Positions 23,905 through 32,176 of a stretch of 64,000 nucleotides of DNA are shown here, piece after piece (the first letter of the stretch is position 1; each line of letters opens with the position of its first letter). The stretch covers positions 90,156-154,155 of the forward strand of contig JALHPZ010000003.1 of the NCBI GenBank assembly GCA_022842245.1, written 5' to 3'. The notes under the pieces are model-generated. The model was not told where the DNA came from. It was given only the letters and a program-made list of their open reading frames with translations, and did no database searches. A program made the translations under genes and the position numbers. The DNA comes from Gemmataceae bacterium. Its GTDB lineage: Bacteria > Planctomycetota > Planctomycetia > Gemmatales > Gemmataceae.

Positions 23905-24863
23905 TCGCGGCGGACTTCGACCGCGAGCGCCGGCGGCGCGCCAACGCGCAGGGACTCTCCGGGTGCCAGGCGGTTGTTGCGGGTGGCATAGACGCTGTCG
24001 AAGATGCCGAGCCGCGCTTCGCCGAATGCGAGCGATTCGGTGGCGTTCCCGCAGACGATGGCCGAATCGGGTAGCCCCGCCTGCGCTAGTCGAAACTCTC
24101 CGCTCGTTCCATCGAGTTCCAGGATCGCGGCGGCAGCCGGCAGGAATTCCGTCGGCCGTTCGGCCAAAACGCGATTAATGCGCCGCAGGCGCTCGCCGGG
24201 CGATTCCGACCCAGCGAGCGCGTGCTGGCGAATCAGCATCGCCGTCAGTGAACTCGCGAGAGTCCGCCCCGGCACGGTCGCCGCCACGATCCGCAGCGTA
24301 TGGCCAATAGAGACCGCGTCCGCGATAGTCGTGTCCGGTTCCTCGGTGCGAGCGATGGCGATATGAAAAACGTCGAACTGTTCTGGAGCAGGTGAATCGG
24401 CGAGCCGAAGCGCCGCCCTCGCGAATTCGGCGTCCGCGATCCGCGCGGCCCGGCCCTTCGCCAATTGTTCCGCGAGCGGTTCCACCTGCGCGGCGCGGGA
24501 TCGCAGACCGTCCACGAGTGCGCGCGTTCGCTGCCCGGCCACGATGAACGCCGCGAGCGAATCGGCGAATGGTTCGGCCAATACCGCATCGGCGCCGGCG
24601 GCGCATGCCGTTGCCAGATCCGCCGGCCCGAGCCAGTAGATCGGCCGGTACTGGTCGCCGAGGTCCACGCGCAGCCGCCGTGTTTCAGCAAGCGCCGCGT
24701 CGGCCGGGTCCGGGGTCACGATGATCGCGTCGATTCCGTCGAAGTCGACCGCCGGCACGGCGGCGAGGTCGCGTTCGATCACGAGATGCCCCGACGCGGC
24801 GAAGTCCGGCACGGACGCGCCGGGTCGCCGGACGAGCAGGATTGTCTTCGGTTCGGTCGCCAT
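23892..24863 (-). CDS. SpoIIE/PP2C-like protein lacking visible catalytic residues
   Basis: A 323-residue protein in two parts. Residues 1-110 resemble a receiver-like or Rossmann domain ([37 protein letters not shown]), but the phospho-acceptor Asp is not where expected. From about 165 it follows the order of SpoIIE/RsbU phosphatases (DVFHIAIA..., [63 protein letters not shown], and [10 protein letters not shown]), yet the metal-binding Asp and the D-G-H/D-G-V/T-D-G-V motifs are missing. It is probably a regulatory pseudophosphatase. ATG 24863 is favoured over an upstream start at 24902. It is divergent from the DUF151 gene. The fold assignment is by pattern order, so moderate. Confidence 0.6.
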   Translation of the reverse strand: MATEPKTILLVRRPGASVPDFAASGHLVIERDLAAVPAVDFDGIDAIIVTPDPADAALAETRRLRVDLGDQYRPIYWLGPADLATACAAGADAVLAEPFADSLAAFIVAGQRTRALVDGLRSRAAQVEPLAEQLAKGRAARIADAEFARAALRLADSPAPEQFDVFHIAIARTEEPDTTIADAVSIGHTLRIVAATVPGRTLASSLTAMLIRQHALAGSESPGERLRRINRVLAERPTEFLPAAAAILELDGTSGEFRLAQAGLPDSAIVCGNATESLAFGEARLGIFDSVYATRNNRLAPGESLRVGAPPALAVEVRRDHLP

Positions 24864-24931
24864 AGAATGGCGGAGTGTCGGGTATTCGCCGCCGGGCGTC
24901 AATGCGGGTCGAACGCGGACGGAGGATCGCC

Positions 24932-25330
24932 GTGCCGGTGCAAATGGAACTCCGTCGGATCATCAGCAGCGTGGTGGACGACCAGCACGTCATCATCCTG
25001 AAGGAAGTCGACGGCGAACGAGCCTTCCCGATCGTCATCGGCGTCTTCGAAGTCGTGAGCATCGGCCGGCGCATCCGCGGCGAGGAGACGCCTCGCCCGC
25101 TGACGCACGACCTCATTCTCTCCGCGATCGAGCAACTCGGCGGGGAACTCCAGGACGTGATGATCAACGACTTGCAGGACCATACCTATTACGCGAAGCT
25201 GCGAGTCCGGCAGGCCGGCGAGATGGTGGAGATCGATTGCCGGCCGAGCGATGCCATCCCGATCGCCGTCACGGCGCAGGTGCCGATCTTCGTGAACGAG
25301 AGCGTGCTCGGCGACGTGCTGGAAGAGTGA
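24932..25330 (+). CDS. Bifunctional nuclease family protein (DUF151)
   Basis: A 132-residue single-domain DUF151 protein; plant and bacterial members have been called bifunctional nucleases. Conserved segments: the start MELRRIISSVVDDQHVIILK, ERAFPIVIGVFEVVSIGRRI, RPLTHDLILSAIEQLGGEL, DVMINDLQDHTYYAKLRVR, and the family's IDCRPSDAIPIAVTAQVPIF. The GTG at 24932 is chosen as start because GGAGG (24921-24925) is upstream; the frame is open from 24875. A TAGAAT box (24863-24868) may be its -10. It is convergent with the ceramidase-like gene, with a terminator-like palindrome between. Confidence 0.9.
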   Translation: MPVQMELRRIISSVVDDQHVIILKEVDGERAFPIVIGVFEVVSIGRRIRGEETPRPLTHDLILSAIEQLGGELQDVMINDLQDHTYYAKLRVRQAGEMVEIDCRPSDAIPIAVTAQVPIFVNESVLGDVLEE

Positions 25331-25421
25331 AGCGGCCATCCCGGTTTGTGTCGGGTCGTCATTCCGCCGCAACCGCGCCACCCTTCCGCGGAAAGACACC
25401 CGAATTCCGGAAGCGTACTGT

Positions 25422-25459
25422 CCCCATAAGGACTGACGTCGAATTCGACCCTTACGGGG
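25422..25459. terminator. Palindromic bidirectional terminator-like element
   Basis: CCCCATAAGG (25422-25431) pairs with CCTTACGGGG (25450-25459) with one mismatch, and a perfect 12-bp palindrome GTCGAATTCGAC (25438-25449) lies inside. It sits between the convergent DUF151 and ceramidase-like genes and ends at the latter's stop codon. Confidence 0.55.
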
Positions 25460-26860
25460 TCACTTCCCCTTCGGGGCCGCGAGGGCCTTGAATGCTTCGC
25501 AAAGGATCGGTGCGGTGCGCGGGCCGACGGAGTTGATTTCGCCGTATTGCGATTTCTTCAAGCCATAGCAGAACGGGGCTTTCTCGTCCCACTGTCGCTT
25601 CGGGATGAAGTAGCCGAGTTCGTCGTTCGCCAGGCCGATGAGCATCTTGTGCTTGCCGGTCATCTGGTCGTAGATCGCCGGTTCCTTCGGCGCGTCCGGG
25701 TAGTCGGCGCCCGGGTCGATGGGGTCCTGGATCTTCCCCAGCACGAGTTCGGGATAGATCTCGCCGGGGATCGCCGCCACGTCCAATTGCCCGAGGCGGA
25801 TCAGGCCGATCTCGGAGAGGATCGCGACGTCGCCGGCGGCGTCCTTCGACTCCACCGGCTTGGCGTGGAACGGGTCGCCGGTCCAGTCGTACATCGGTCG
25901 CTTCAGTTTGCCGATCTGCTTGGCGATCTTGTAGACGGCGTTGTCCACGGGCACGAGCACGGGTTTCGCACGCACATCGAACGGTACGAGGTCGGCCGGT
26001 ACCGCCTTCGCGAGCGCCCGGTCCGCGAGCGCCGCCACGAGCCGGCCGTACTCCTCGGTCTTCTCGAAGGTGCCGTCCTTGAGTTCAACGCCCTTCGCGT
26101 TCTTCACGGGCACGCCGAGCGAGGTCAGCAGGCCGCCGACGGTGCCAGTGAAGTACGCCACGGGGCAGCCGTGCTTCTCGCGGAGCGCTTTCACGGTGGC
26201 GGCGACGTAATCGGCGCTGACTTCGGTGTTCTTGTCGTCGAGCGTCTCGGGGTGGCAGTTCCACTGAACGAGAATGCCGATCGCCTTGCCGGCGGCGTCT
26301 GCGAAACGGATCGCCACGATGTCGTCGTGAAGGACGTTCGGCTTGCGGCCGTCGCTGAGGAGTTCCGGCCCCTTGGCGGTGCCGATGGCGGCCGCCGCGG
26401 GCGCGAGGGCCTTCTCCGCGTCGCGGATCGCCTTCACGGCGCCGGCTTCGACGCGCTTCATGTATTCGGGATCGACGCCGGAGCTGAGCTGGTTCGGCCC
26501 CCAGAGGCCGAGCGTATCCGGCCCTTCGTGGTTGTGCGTGCTGGAGACGAGGACGTAGCGGAAGCCGGGGAGTTCCTTGCGGATGTTCGCGACGTTCTCG
26601 ATGAACAGGCCGACGATGTCGATGGAGGCGAAGGCGATCTTCTGGGTGCCGTCGGAGAAGACGACGGCGCGGGCCATGATCGGGTCGTGGATCTTCGTGG
26701 CCTTGCGATCCTGCCCGAAACCGGCGAGGTAGACCGGCTTCTTGCCGATGGTCGGGGAGACGTCGACTTCGGCGAAGCCAACGGCGAGTTTCGGTTCGGC
26801 GGCGGCGATGGGCGCGACGAACGATAGCAGAAGAGTGAGGGAGAGGGCGCGGAAGGTCAC
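25460..26860 (-). CDS. Neutral/alkaline ceramidase N-terminal-domain-like protein
   Basis: A 466-residue exported protein with a signal peptide (hydrophobic core SLTLLLSFVAPIAAA). After it, KLAVGFAEVDVSPTIG, YLAGFGQDRKATKIHDP and MARAVVFSDGTQKIAFASID match the start of the neutral ceramidase N-terminal-domain family seen in many bacterial secreted proteins; SSTHNHEGPDTLGLWG carries metal-binding histidines. A true ceramidase activity is not shown, as this family is broad in planctomycetes. The start is the GTG at 26860, which overlaps the TGA of the isomerase gene (GTGA) and has AAGGAG five bases upstream. Last gene of an operon with hemE, an HtrA-like protease and an isomerase. Confidence 0.88.
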   Translation of the reverse strand: MTFRALSLTLLLSFVAPIAAAEPKLAVGFAEVDVSPTIGKKPVYLAGFGQDRKATKIHDPIMARAVVFSDGTQKIAFASIDIVGLFIENVANIRKELPGFRYVLVSSTHNHEGPDTLGLWGPNQLSSGVDPEYMKRVEAGAVKAIRDAEKALAPAAAAIGTAKGPELLSDGRKPNVLHDDIVAIRFADAAGKAIGILVQWNCHPETLDDKNTEVSADYVAATVKALREKHGCPVAYFTGTVGGLLTSLGVPVKNAKGVELKDGTFEKTEEYGRLVAALADRALAKAVPADLVPFDVRAKPVLVPVDNAVYKIAKQIGKLKRPMYDWTGDPFHAKPVESKDAAGDVAILSEIGLIRLGQLDVAAIPGEIYPELVLGKIQDPIDPGADYPDAPKEPAIYDQMTGKHKMLIGLANDELGYFIPKRQWDEKAPFCYGLKKSQYGEINSVGPRTAPILCEAFKALAAPKGK

Positions 26861-27666
26861 TGGCACTCCTTCATATAGCGGATGCTTTCGCGGGCGATCG
26901 TGACGGGGTCCGGCGAGTAGTCGAACACCTCGACGGACACCCAGCCGGAATAATTCGTGTTCCGGAGCGCGCGGAAGATGGGTTTGAAGTCCATGTCGCC
27001 GAATCCGGGTCCGCGGCGGTTCGGATCGTTCGCGTGGAAGTGGAAGGTGTGGGCCTTGTTCGCGGCGATCAGTACCGGAATCGATTCCGCTTCCGACGAC
27101 ATCGCCTTCACGTCGAGATGGAGTTGGATGCGCGGATGGTTCAGCCGTTCGATGAGCCGCACGGCGTGGGCGGCCGTGTTCATGTAGTTCGTTTCGGTCG
27201 GGCCGAGCGGTTCGAGGCAGATCGTCACGCCGGTCTTTTCAAGGGTCGGCAGGCAGCGGGCGAGCGTGTCGCAGGCGTGGTCGTCGGCCTGGGCCTCGGT
27301 GACGTCGGGCAGGAGGTTCCGCTGGAGGGGCGAGCCGAGGACCATGAGGTTCCCGCCGAGGTCGGCGGTGGCCTGGGCGAGGGCGGCGAAGTAGTCGCCG
27401 GTCCTGGCGCGGACGGCGGCGTCGGGCGTGGTGAGGTAGAAGCCGGTGGTCTTCGCGAGCAGCCAGTGCGTGCCGATGATCGCGATGCCGGCCTTCTCGG
27501 CGTCGCGGCGGAGTTCGGCGCGGCGGGCGGCGCTCACGTCGGTGATGAGCGGCGCGAGGGTGAAGGGGGCGACTTCGAGGCCGGCGTAGCCGAGTTCGGC
27601 GACCGTCGCGCAGACGCGGGCGTGGTCCCACCCCTCGAAGGTTTCGTTGCAGATCGCGTATTTCAT
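26857..27666 (-). CDS. Sugar phosphate isomerase/epimerase family protein (AP-endonuclease-2 fold TIM barrel)
   Basis: A 269-residue cytoplasmic TIM-barrel protein. It begins MKYAICNETFEGWDHARVC and shows YAGLEVAPF, TICLEPLGPTETNYMNTA (metal-binding Glu), IQLHLDVKAMSSE, HFHANDPNRRGPGFGDMDF and WVSVEVFDYSPDP, the expected pattern of metal ligands in xylose-isomerase-like epimerases. The sugar is unknown. ATG 27666 overlaps the stop of the protease gene as ATGA, and its own stop overlaps the next GTG, so the three genes are translationally coupled. Confidence 0.92.
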   Translation of the reverse strand: MKYAICNETFEGWDHARVCATVAELGYAGLEVAPFTLAPLITDVSAARRAELRRDAEKAGIAIIGTHWLLAKTTGFYLTTPDAAVRARTGDYFAALAQATADLGGNLMVLGSPLQRNLLPDVTEAQADDHACDTLARCLPTLEKTGVTICLEPLGPTETNYMNTAAHAVRLIERLNHPRIQLHLDVKAMSSEAESIPVLIAANKAHTFHFHANDPNRRGPGFGDMDFKPIFRALRNTNYSGWVSVEVFDYSPDPVTIARESIRYMKECQ

Positions 27667-29171
27667 GGCAAAGTCACCGTGCGTTCGGTGCCGGAATAGT
27701 CCATCGCGTTCACGACGGTCAGGCGCAGGGTTTGGGATCTGGCGGCGGCGGCGTGGAAGGCGGGCGGGTTGGCGACCGGAGTGCCATTGACCTTGGTGAT
27801 GAGCCAGCGGCCCTGGCCGATCGGCAGTTGGCGGAACGCGGCCTCGGCGCGGCTGTTCGGTTCGAGGTCGCGCACGATCACGCCGTTCAGGTTCAACCCC
27901 ATGCGGGCGCCGGGACCGATGAGTTGCTGCACCATGAGGCTGCTGTACTCGACGCGCAGGCCGGAATATGCCGGCGGCGGCACCGAAGCGATGTGCGGGT
28001 ACGGGTGCTGGAACTTGGCGAGCGTGGCGCGGACTTCGCGGCTCTGGTTCTGGCTGAAGACGGTCAGCGCGACTTCCTTCCCCGCCAGCGCGCCGCCGAT
28101 GAGGAGGAACAGATCGCTGTCTTCCTGAATGGGGCGGCCGTTGACGGTCTGGATGAGATCGTTCGGTTCGATGCCGGCCGCCGCGGCGGGCGAGCCGGGC
28201 GTTACGGTGCTGACGTATAGTCCGGGCCGGCGCGGGTCGGCGGAGAGGCGGTCGGGGGCGACGCCGAGAAAGCCGTATTCGACTTCGCCGCCGCGGCGGA
28301 GGACGTCGACGACGCCACGATAGATCGAATCCATGGGGATGGCATAGCCGCCGGCGGCCTCGCTGCCGGCGACGCCGGCGGCGGCGGAGAGCAGGCCGAT
28401 CAGTTCGCCGTCGAGGTTGAAGAGTCCGCCGCCGCTGCTGCCGAGGTTGGCGCGGGCGTCGGTCTGGATGAGGCTGCCATACTGGTGGAGGTAGCCGGGC
28501 CGGATGTCGTCGGCGCCGGGGGGCAGGGGCGAGCGGCGGCCGACGTTGCCGACGATGCCCCAAGACGCGGTGGCGCGACCGTCGGCGGCGCCGGCGGCGA
28601 ACGGATGCGCGACCGCGATGATCCACTGGCCCCGCGAGACGGTCGCCTTCGCGCGGGGGGCGTCGTGCGTTCGCACGTCGGCGAGTTTCGCCGCCTTCAA
28701 CTTGGGCATCGGCGTGCGGAGCCGGAGGACAGCGAGGTCACTCCGGGCATCCCCGGCCACGATATCGGTGTAGCTGCCGGCGTTGCCGACGCCGCGGGCA
28801 TAGATCTTCCGCGCGCCGTCGATGAGATGGTAGCAGGTGAGGATCAAACCTTCGCGTTCGTCCAGCACGACGCCGCTGCCGAGGGTATGGTCGGCGGCGT
28901 TGCGGGCGTCGGCGAGGTCGAGCTTGTCGCGATCGGGTTGCCGGCCGCGGAACCCGGCGATCGCCGGGCTACGGTAGTCGCCTAGCTCCCACGGGCGGTT
29001 CGCCCGCGGGATCGCGTGCTTGGGATTGTGCGAGATCACGAGCGAAACGACCGACGGCTCCGCGGCGTCGATCAGTTTCTTCATCTTCTCCTGCAAGTCC
29101 ACCGGTTCGGCCCCGACCGACGGGCCGGCGGCAAGGGCGAGCAGGAGGATCGCGGCGAGTCGAAGCATCAT
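27663..29171 (-). CDS. HtrA-like secreted serine protease with PDZ domain
   Basis: A 502-residue exported protease. Signal peptide at 1-21. The trypsin-like domain has its triad in TCYHLIDGA (His115), ARSDLAVLRL (Asp145) and ANLGSSGGGLFN (Ser246; the usual Gly-Asn-Ser is Gly-Ser-Ser here). A PDZ domain follows at about 295-385 (FLGVAPDRL, PGSPAAAAGIEPNDLIQTVNG), and a second PDZ-like half at about 400-495 (VIVRDLEPNSRAE, WLITKVNGTPV). It likely handles misfolded or envelope proteins. Start ATG 29171 or the next ATG. It lies 13 bp downstream of hemE and is coupled to the isomerase gene. Confidence 0.9.
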   Translation of the reverse strand: MMLRLAAILLLALAAGPSVGAEPVDLQEKMKKLIDAAEPSVVSLVISHNPKHAIPRANRPWELGDYRSPAIAGFRGRQPDRDKLDLADARNAADHTLGSGVVLDEREGLILTCYHLIDGARKIYARGVGNAGSYTDIVAGDARSDLAVLRLRTPMPKLKAAKLADVRTHDAPRAKATVSRGQWIIAVAHPFAAGAADGRATASWGIVGNVGRRSPLPPGADDIRPGYLHQYGSLIQTDARANLGSSGGGLFNLDGELIGLLSAAAGVAGSEAAGGYAIPMDSIYRGVVDVLRRGGEVEYGFLGVAPDRLSADPRRPGLYVSTVTPGSPAAAAGIEPNDLIQTVNGRPIQEDSDLFLLIGGALAGKEVALTVFSQNQSREVRATLAKFQHPYPHIASVPPPAYSGLRVEYSSLMVQQLIGPGARMGLNLNGVIVRDLEPNSRAEAAFRQLPIGQGRWLITKVNGTPVANPPAFHAAAARSQTLRLTVVNAMDYSGTERTVTLP

Positions 29172-29184
29172 CGGCGGGGTTCCG

Positions 29185-30195
29185 TCACGGGCCGGCCTTC
29201 GCGGCGCGGATGTAGGCTTCGAAGTTCGCCACCGGCGTCTCCTTGCCGACGCCGTGGTTCAGGTTCAGGATATGACGTCGCCCGCCCCCCGCCCGCAGGC
29301 AGGCCTTGACGGCGGCTTCCACCTGCTCCGGAGTACCCTTGCGGAGAATCTCCTCGTCGACGTTCCCCTGGAACGTCAGGTACGGGTACAGTTCCCGTGC
29401 GACGGCGAGGTCGTGCCGTTTGCCGAGGCTGATCACGTCCGCTCCGGTTTTCGCCATTGAATCCAGATAGGGGCATTCCTTCACGAACAGGATGCGCGGC
29501 ACCCCGGTCGCCTCGGCGAAAATCGTGCGGTGGCGGGACTGCGCCCAGCGGTCGTAGTCCTCCGGGTTCAGCATGCCGGCCCAGGAATCGAAGAGCTGGT
29601 ACACGTCCGCCCCGTCGGCGATGAGCGTGCGGAGGAAATGGCCGGTGGCTTCGGTGAGCTTGTCCAGCAGGCCGTACCAGGTCTCGGATTGTCGGCTCGC
29701 GAACTCGCGCGTGGCGGCGATGTCCTTGCCGGTGCCGATGCAATAGGTGGCGACGGTGAAGGGAGAGCCGGCGAAGACGATGACCGGGAGTTCGCCCTTC
29801 AGTTCCTCCTTGGTCCGGGCGAGCAGGCGGCGGATATGGTCGTAGCTCGACGGCGGCGGTTTGGGGTTCAGGCGGTTCAGGTCGCTCGGAATGCGGATCG
29901 CGCGGTCGGGTTGTGGGCCGATGTCTTTCAAAAGTTCGAACGGCAGGCCCATTGCGATGGGCAGCGTGGTGATGTCGTAAAAGAGGATGATGCCGTCGAC
30001 GCCGAAGCGGCGGGGGCAGAGGGTGCCTTGCAGCGCCCGTTCCACATCCTCCGAGAATTCGAAGAACGGCATGCCGGCGCGCACGGCGTTGAATTGCGGG
30101 TCCCAGCGCCCCGCCTGCCGCATGGCCCAGACGGGTACGCGTTCGATCGATTCGCCCCGGGCGGCTCGGACGAGAAGGTGCGGCGAGGACGGCAT
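29185..30195 (-). CDS. hemE: Uroporphyrinogen decarboxylase
   Basis: A 336-residue heme-synthesis enzyme that decarboxylates uroporphyrinogen III to coproporphyrinogen III. Motifs: RVPVWAMRQAGRWDPQF (the usual ...GRYLPEY is here GRWDPQF), GIILFYDITTLPIAMG with the catalytic Asp, VFAGSPFTVATYCIG with the active-site Tyr, QLFDSWAG and ILNLNHGVGKETPVAN with the substrate His. Start ATG 30195 is favoured; an upstream in-frame start at 30234 would overlap the menG end more deeply. It follows menG by 16 bp and begins the operon that ends with the ceramidase-like gene. Confidence 0.94.
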   Translation of the reverse strand: MPSSPHLLVRAARGESIERVPVWAMRQAGRWDPQFNAVRAGMPFFEFSEDVERALQGTLCPRRFGVDGIILFYDITTLPIAMGLPFELLKDIGPQPDRAIRIPSDLNRLNPKPPPSSYDHIRRLLARTKEELKGELPVIVFAGSPFTVATYCIGTGKDIAATREFASRQSETWYGLLDKLTEATGHFLRTLIADGADVYQLFDSWAGMLNPEDYDRWAQSRHRTIFAEATGVPRILFVKECPYLDSMAKTGADVISLGKRHDLAVARELYPYLTFQGNVDEEILRKGTPEQVEAAVKACLRAGGGRRHILNLNHGVGKETPVANFEAYIRAAKAGP

Positions 30196-30211
30196 GGCGC
30201 TTCCAAACGGT

Positions 30212-30991
30212 TCAGGCGGGCTTCCTTCCAACATACAAAGTGGCGATGCCGAAGGTTAGCGGATACGCCTGCGTCTCGGTCAGTCCGTGCGAGGCCAGCT
30301 TCGCCAGCATCGCCTCGCCGTCGGGAAACCGCAGCACGCTTTCGGGCAGGTAGCGGTAGGCGTCGTCCTCGTTCCGGCAGAACGCCTTGCCGATGCGCGG
30401 CAGGATCGAACGGAAATAGCCGAAGTACAGCCAGCGCAGGAACCGGTTGCGGGGCTTGGAGAATTCGAGGATGGCGACACGACCACCGGGCCGGGTCACG
30501 CGGACCATTTCCGCAAGGCCCCGATCGGTATCGGTGATGTTCCGCAGGCCGAAGGAATTCGTGACGAGCTGGAAGTACGCATCGGGGAACGGCAGGTGCT
30601 GCGCGTCGGCTTCGACGATGCGGATGCGCTCGCCGGCGCTCGCGAACTTCGTCTGCGCCCGCACGAGCATCTCGTGGCAGAAATCCGCAGCGATGATCGG
30701 CACAAGGCCTTGTGCAACCCGATCGTAGGTGAGAGCCAGGTCTCCGGTGCCGGTGCAGAGGTCGAGGATCGGCTCCGTGCCGACCGGGGGGACGCGCTTT
30801 GCCACGATCGTGCGCCAGCGCTTGTCGATGTTCAGGCTGAGGAAGTGGTTGAGGAAGTCGTACCACGGCGCGATGGAGCCGAACATCCGGCGGATGCGCA
30901 CTTCGCGTTTGTCGAGCAGGTCGGTCGGCACGATTCGGATCTCGACTTCGGGGACTTCCGAGCAACCGCAGCCTCGGCCATTCCATAACAC
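30212..30991 (-). CDS. menG: Demethylmenaquinone/ubiquinone methyltransferase
   Basis: A SAM-dependent C-methyltransferase of the UbiE/MenG (MenH) family, last step of menaquinone synthesis. Seen: VRIRRMFGSIAPWYDFLNHFLS (family signature 1), PILDLCTGTGDLAL (SAM motif I), EADAQHLPFPD, VTNSFGLRNITD (family signature 2) and GGRVAILEFSKP. In the same window mqnA serves the same pathway. The start is unclear: GTG 30991 gives 259 residues, of which the first 20 (with three Cys/Gly) are atypical; a start near residue 15 is also possible. It faces the M24 peptidase gene across 45 bp. Confidence 0.93.
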   Translation of the reverse strand: MLWNGRGCGCSEVPEVEIRIVPTDLLDKREVRIRRMFGSIAPWYDFLNHFLSLNIDKRWRTIVAKRVPPVGTEPILDLCTGTGDLALTYDRVAQGLVPIIAADFCHEMLVRAQTKFASAGERIRIVEADAQHLPFPDAYFQLVTNSFGLRNITDTDRGLAEMVRVTRPGGRVAILEFSKPRNRFLRWLYFGYFRSILPRIGKAFCRNEDDAYRYLPESVLRFPDGEAMLAKLASHGLTETQAYPLTFGIATLYVGRKPA

Positions 30992-31036
30992 GGTCGAACG
31001 GATAGCTTATCGGCAACCATCGCATCGAGGTGCCCC

Positions 31037-32116
31037 ATGCTCACGGCCGAAGGTTGCGCCGCCCGCCGGGCGCGGTTGCTCGAACGCTTGAAACCGACCG
31101 CGCCGCTCTTGCTCGGCGACCCGCTCCACCTGCGGTATTTCGCGAACCTTTACGTCGACCCGTTCAGCCTCGGGGCGGACTACGGGGCACTGCTTCACCT
31201 TACGCCCGATGGGGAAACGACGCTGTATTACGACCACCGGTTGCCGAAGACCTTCGAGGCGGCGCATGTCGCAACGAAGGAAGCGGTGAAGTGGTACGAC
31301 GGGCAGACGGCGGGGCAGGGGCCGCGGCGGTCGATCCTGCTGCCGACCGTGGCGAAGCTGGGCGGGCGCGTGCACGATTCGCTGGCGGACCCGATGGCGG
31401 CGGAACTGTTCAATGTCGTCGGCGAGATGCGCCGGCGCAAGGGCGCGGACGAAGTGGCGCTTTTGAAAGCGTGCTGCCGCGCGGGCGAAGCCGGACAAGT
31501 GTGGGCTCGGGCGAACGTGCGGCCCGGCATGACGGAACTGGACGTCTACAACGGCATCTTCATGGCCTGCTCGACGCAAGCGAAACAACCGGTCATTCTG
31601 TACGGAGACTTCGCCGTATCTCCCGGTTCCGCGAAGCGCGGCGGCATGCCGACGCAGAAGGTGATTCAGGCCGGCGAAACGTTGATCCTCGATTTCTCCG
31701 TTGTGATCGGTGGGTATCGCAGCGACTACACGAATACGCTGGTGGTCGGGGCCGAGCCGACGGCGCAGCAGCAACGCCTCTTCGATCTGTGTGTCGCGGC
31801 GATGAAGTCCGGCGAAGCCGCGATGAAGGCCGGCGCGACGTGCCAGGCCGTGTACGACGCGACGCGGAAGCCGTTTGCGGACGCGGGCGTGGCGGATGCG
31901 TTCCCGCACCATGCCGGGCACGGTCTGGGCTTGGGCCACCCGGAGGCACCGTTCTTCGTGAAGCAATCGAGCGAAACGCTCGTGGCCGGGGACGTGGTGA
32001 CGCTGGAACCCGGTCTCTACGTCGACGGCGTCGGCGGCATCCGCATCGAGCACAACTATCTCATCACCGATACGGGCTTCGAGCAGCTCAGCCAGCACGC
32101 GATCGCATTGAAATGA
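31037..32116 (+). CDS. M24 family metallopeptidase (Xaa-Pro peptidase-like)
   Basis: A 359-residue creatinase/aminopeptidase P-fold protein with an N-terminal domain (1-130) and the pita-bread catalytic domain. The five metal ligands are readable: Asp219 (LILDFS), Asp230 (YRSDYTNT), His295 (HHAGHGLGLGH), Glu324 (TLEPGLYV) and Glu338 (RIEHNY). It should remove N-terminal residues before proline or act on dipeptides. ATG 31037 is preceded by GAGGTG. It is divergent from menG and ends at a strong AT-rich hairpin. Confidence 0.93.
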   Translation: MLTAEGCAARRARLLERLKPTAPLLLGDPLHLRYFANLYVDPFSLGADYGALLHLTPDGETTLYYDHRLPKTFEAAHVATKEAVKWYDGQTAGQGPRRSILLPTVAKLGGRVHDSLADPMAAELFNVVGEMRRRKGADEVALLKACCRAGEAGQVWARANVRPGMTELDVYNGIFMACSTQAKQPVILYGDFAVSPGSAKRGGMPTQKVIQAGETLILDFSVVIGGYRSDYTNTLVVGAEPTAQQQRLFDLCVAAMKSGEAAMKAGATCQAVYDATRKPFADAGVADAFPHHAGHGLGLGHPEAPFFVKQSSETLVAGDVVTLEPGLYVDGVGGIRIEHNYLITDTGFEQLSQHAIALK

Positions 32117-32123
32117 TCGAACC

Positions 32124-32167
32124 AATGAAAAATGCAAAACGAGGATTCCTATTTTGCATTTTTCATT
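32124..32167. terminator. AT-rich 16-bp hairpin, bidirectional terminator
   Basis: AATGAAAAATGCAAAA (32124-32139) is exactly inverted at 32152-32167, with a 12-nt loop. A-runs on one side and T-runs on the other give a terminator in both directions, between the convergent M24 and lyase-like genes. A third partial copy (TTTTTCATT) follows at 32173-32181. It is the most AT-rich structured element in the window. Confidence 0.65.
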
Positions 32168-32176
32168 TCAAATTTT

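Noticed and set aside
26857-28626. 589-residue frame extending the isomerase gene upstream
   Set aside because: The upstream part is Arg/Pro/His-rich shadow of the HtrA-like gene; ATG 27666 in an ATGA overlap is the natural start.
29185-30195. HemE as inactive because GRYLPEY is GRWDPQF
   Set aside because: The catalytic Asp, Tyr, Ser and His regions are intact, so the change is treated as lineage variation.
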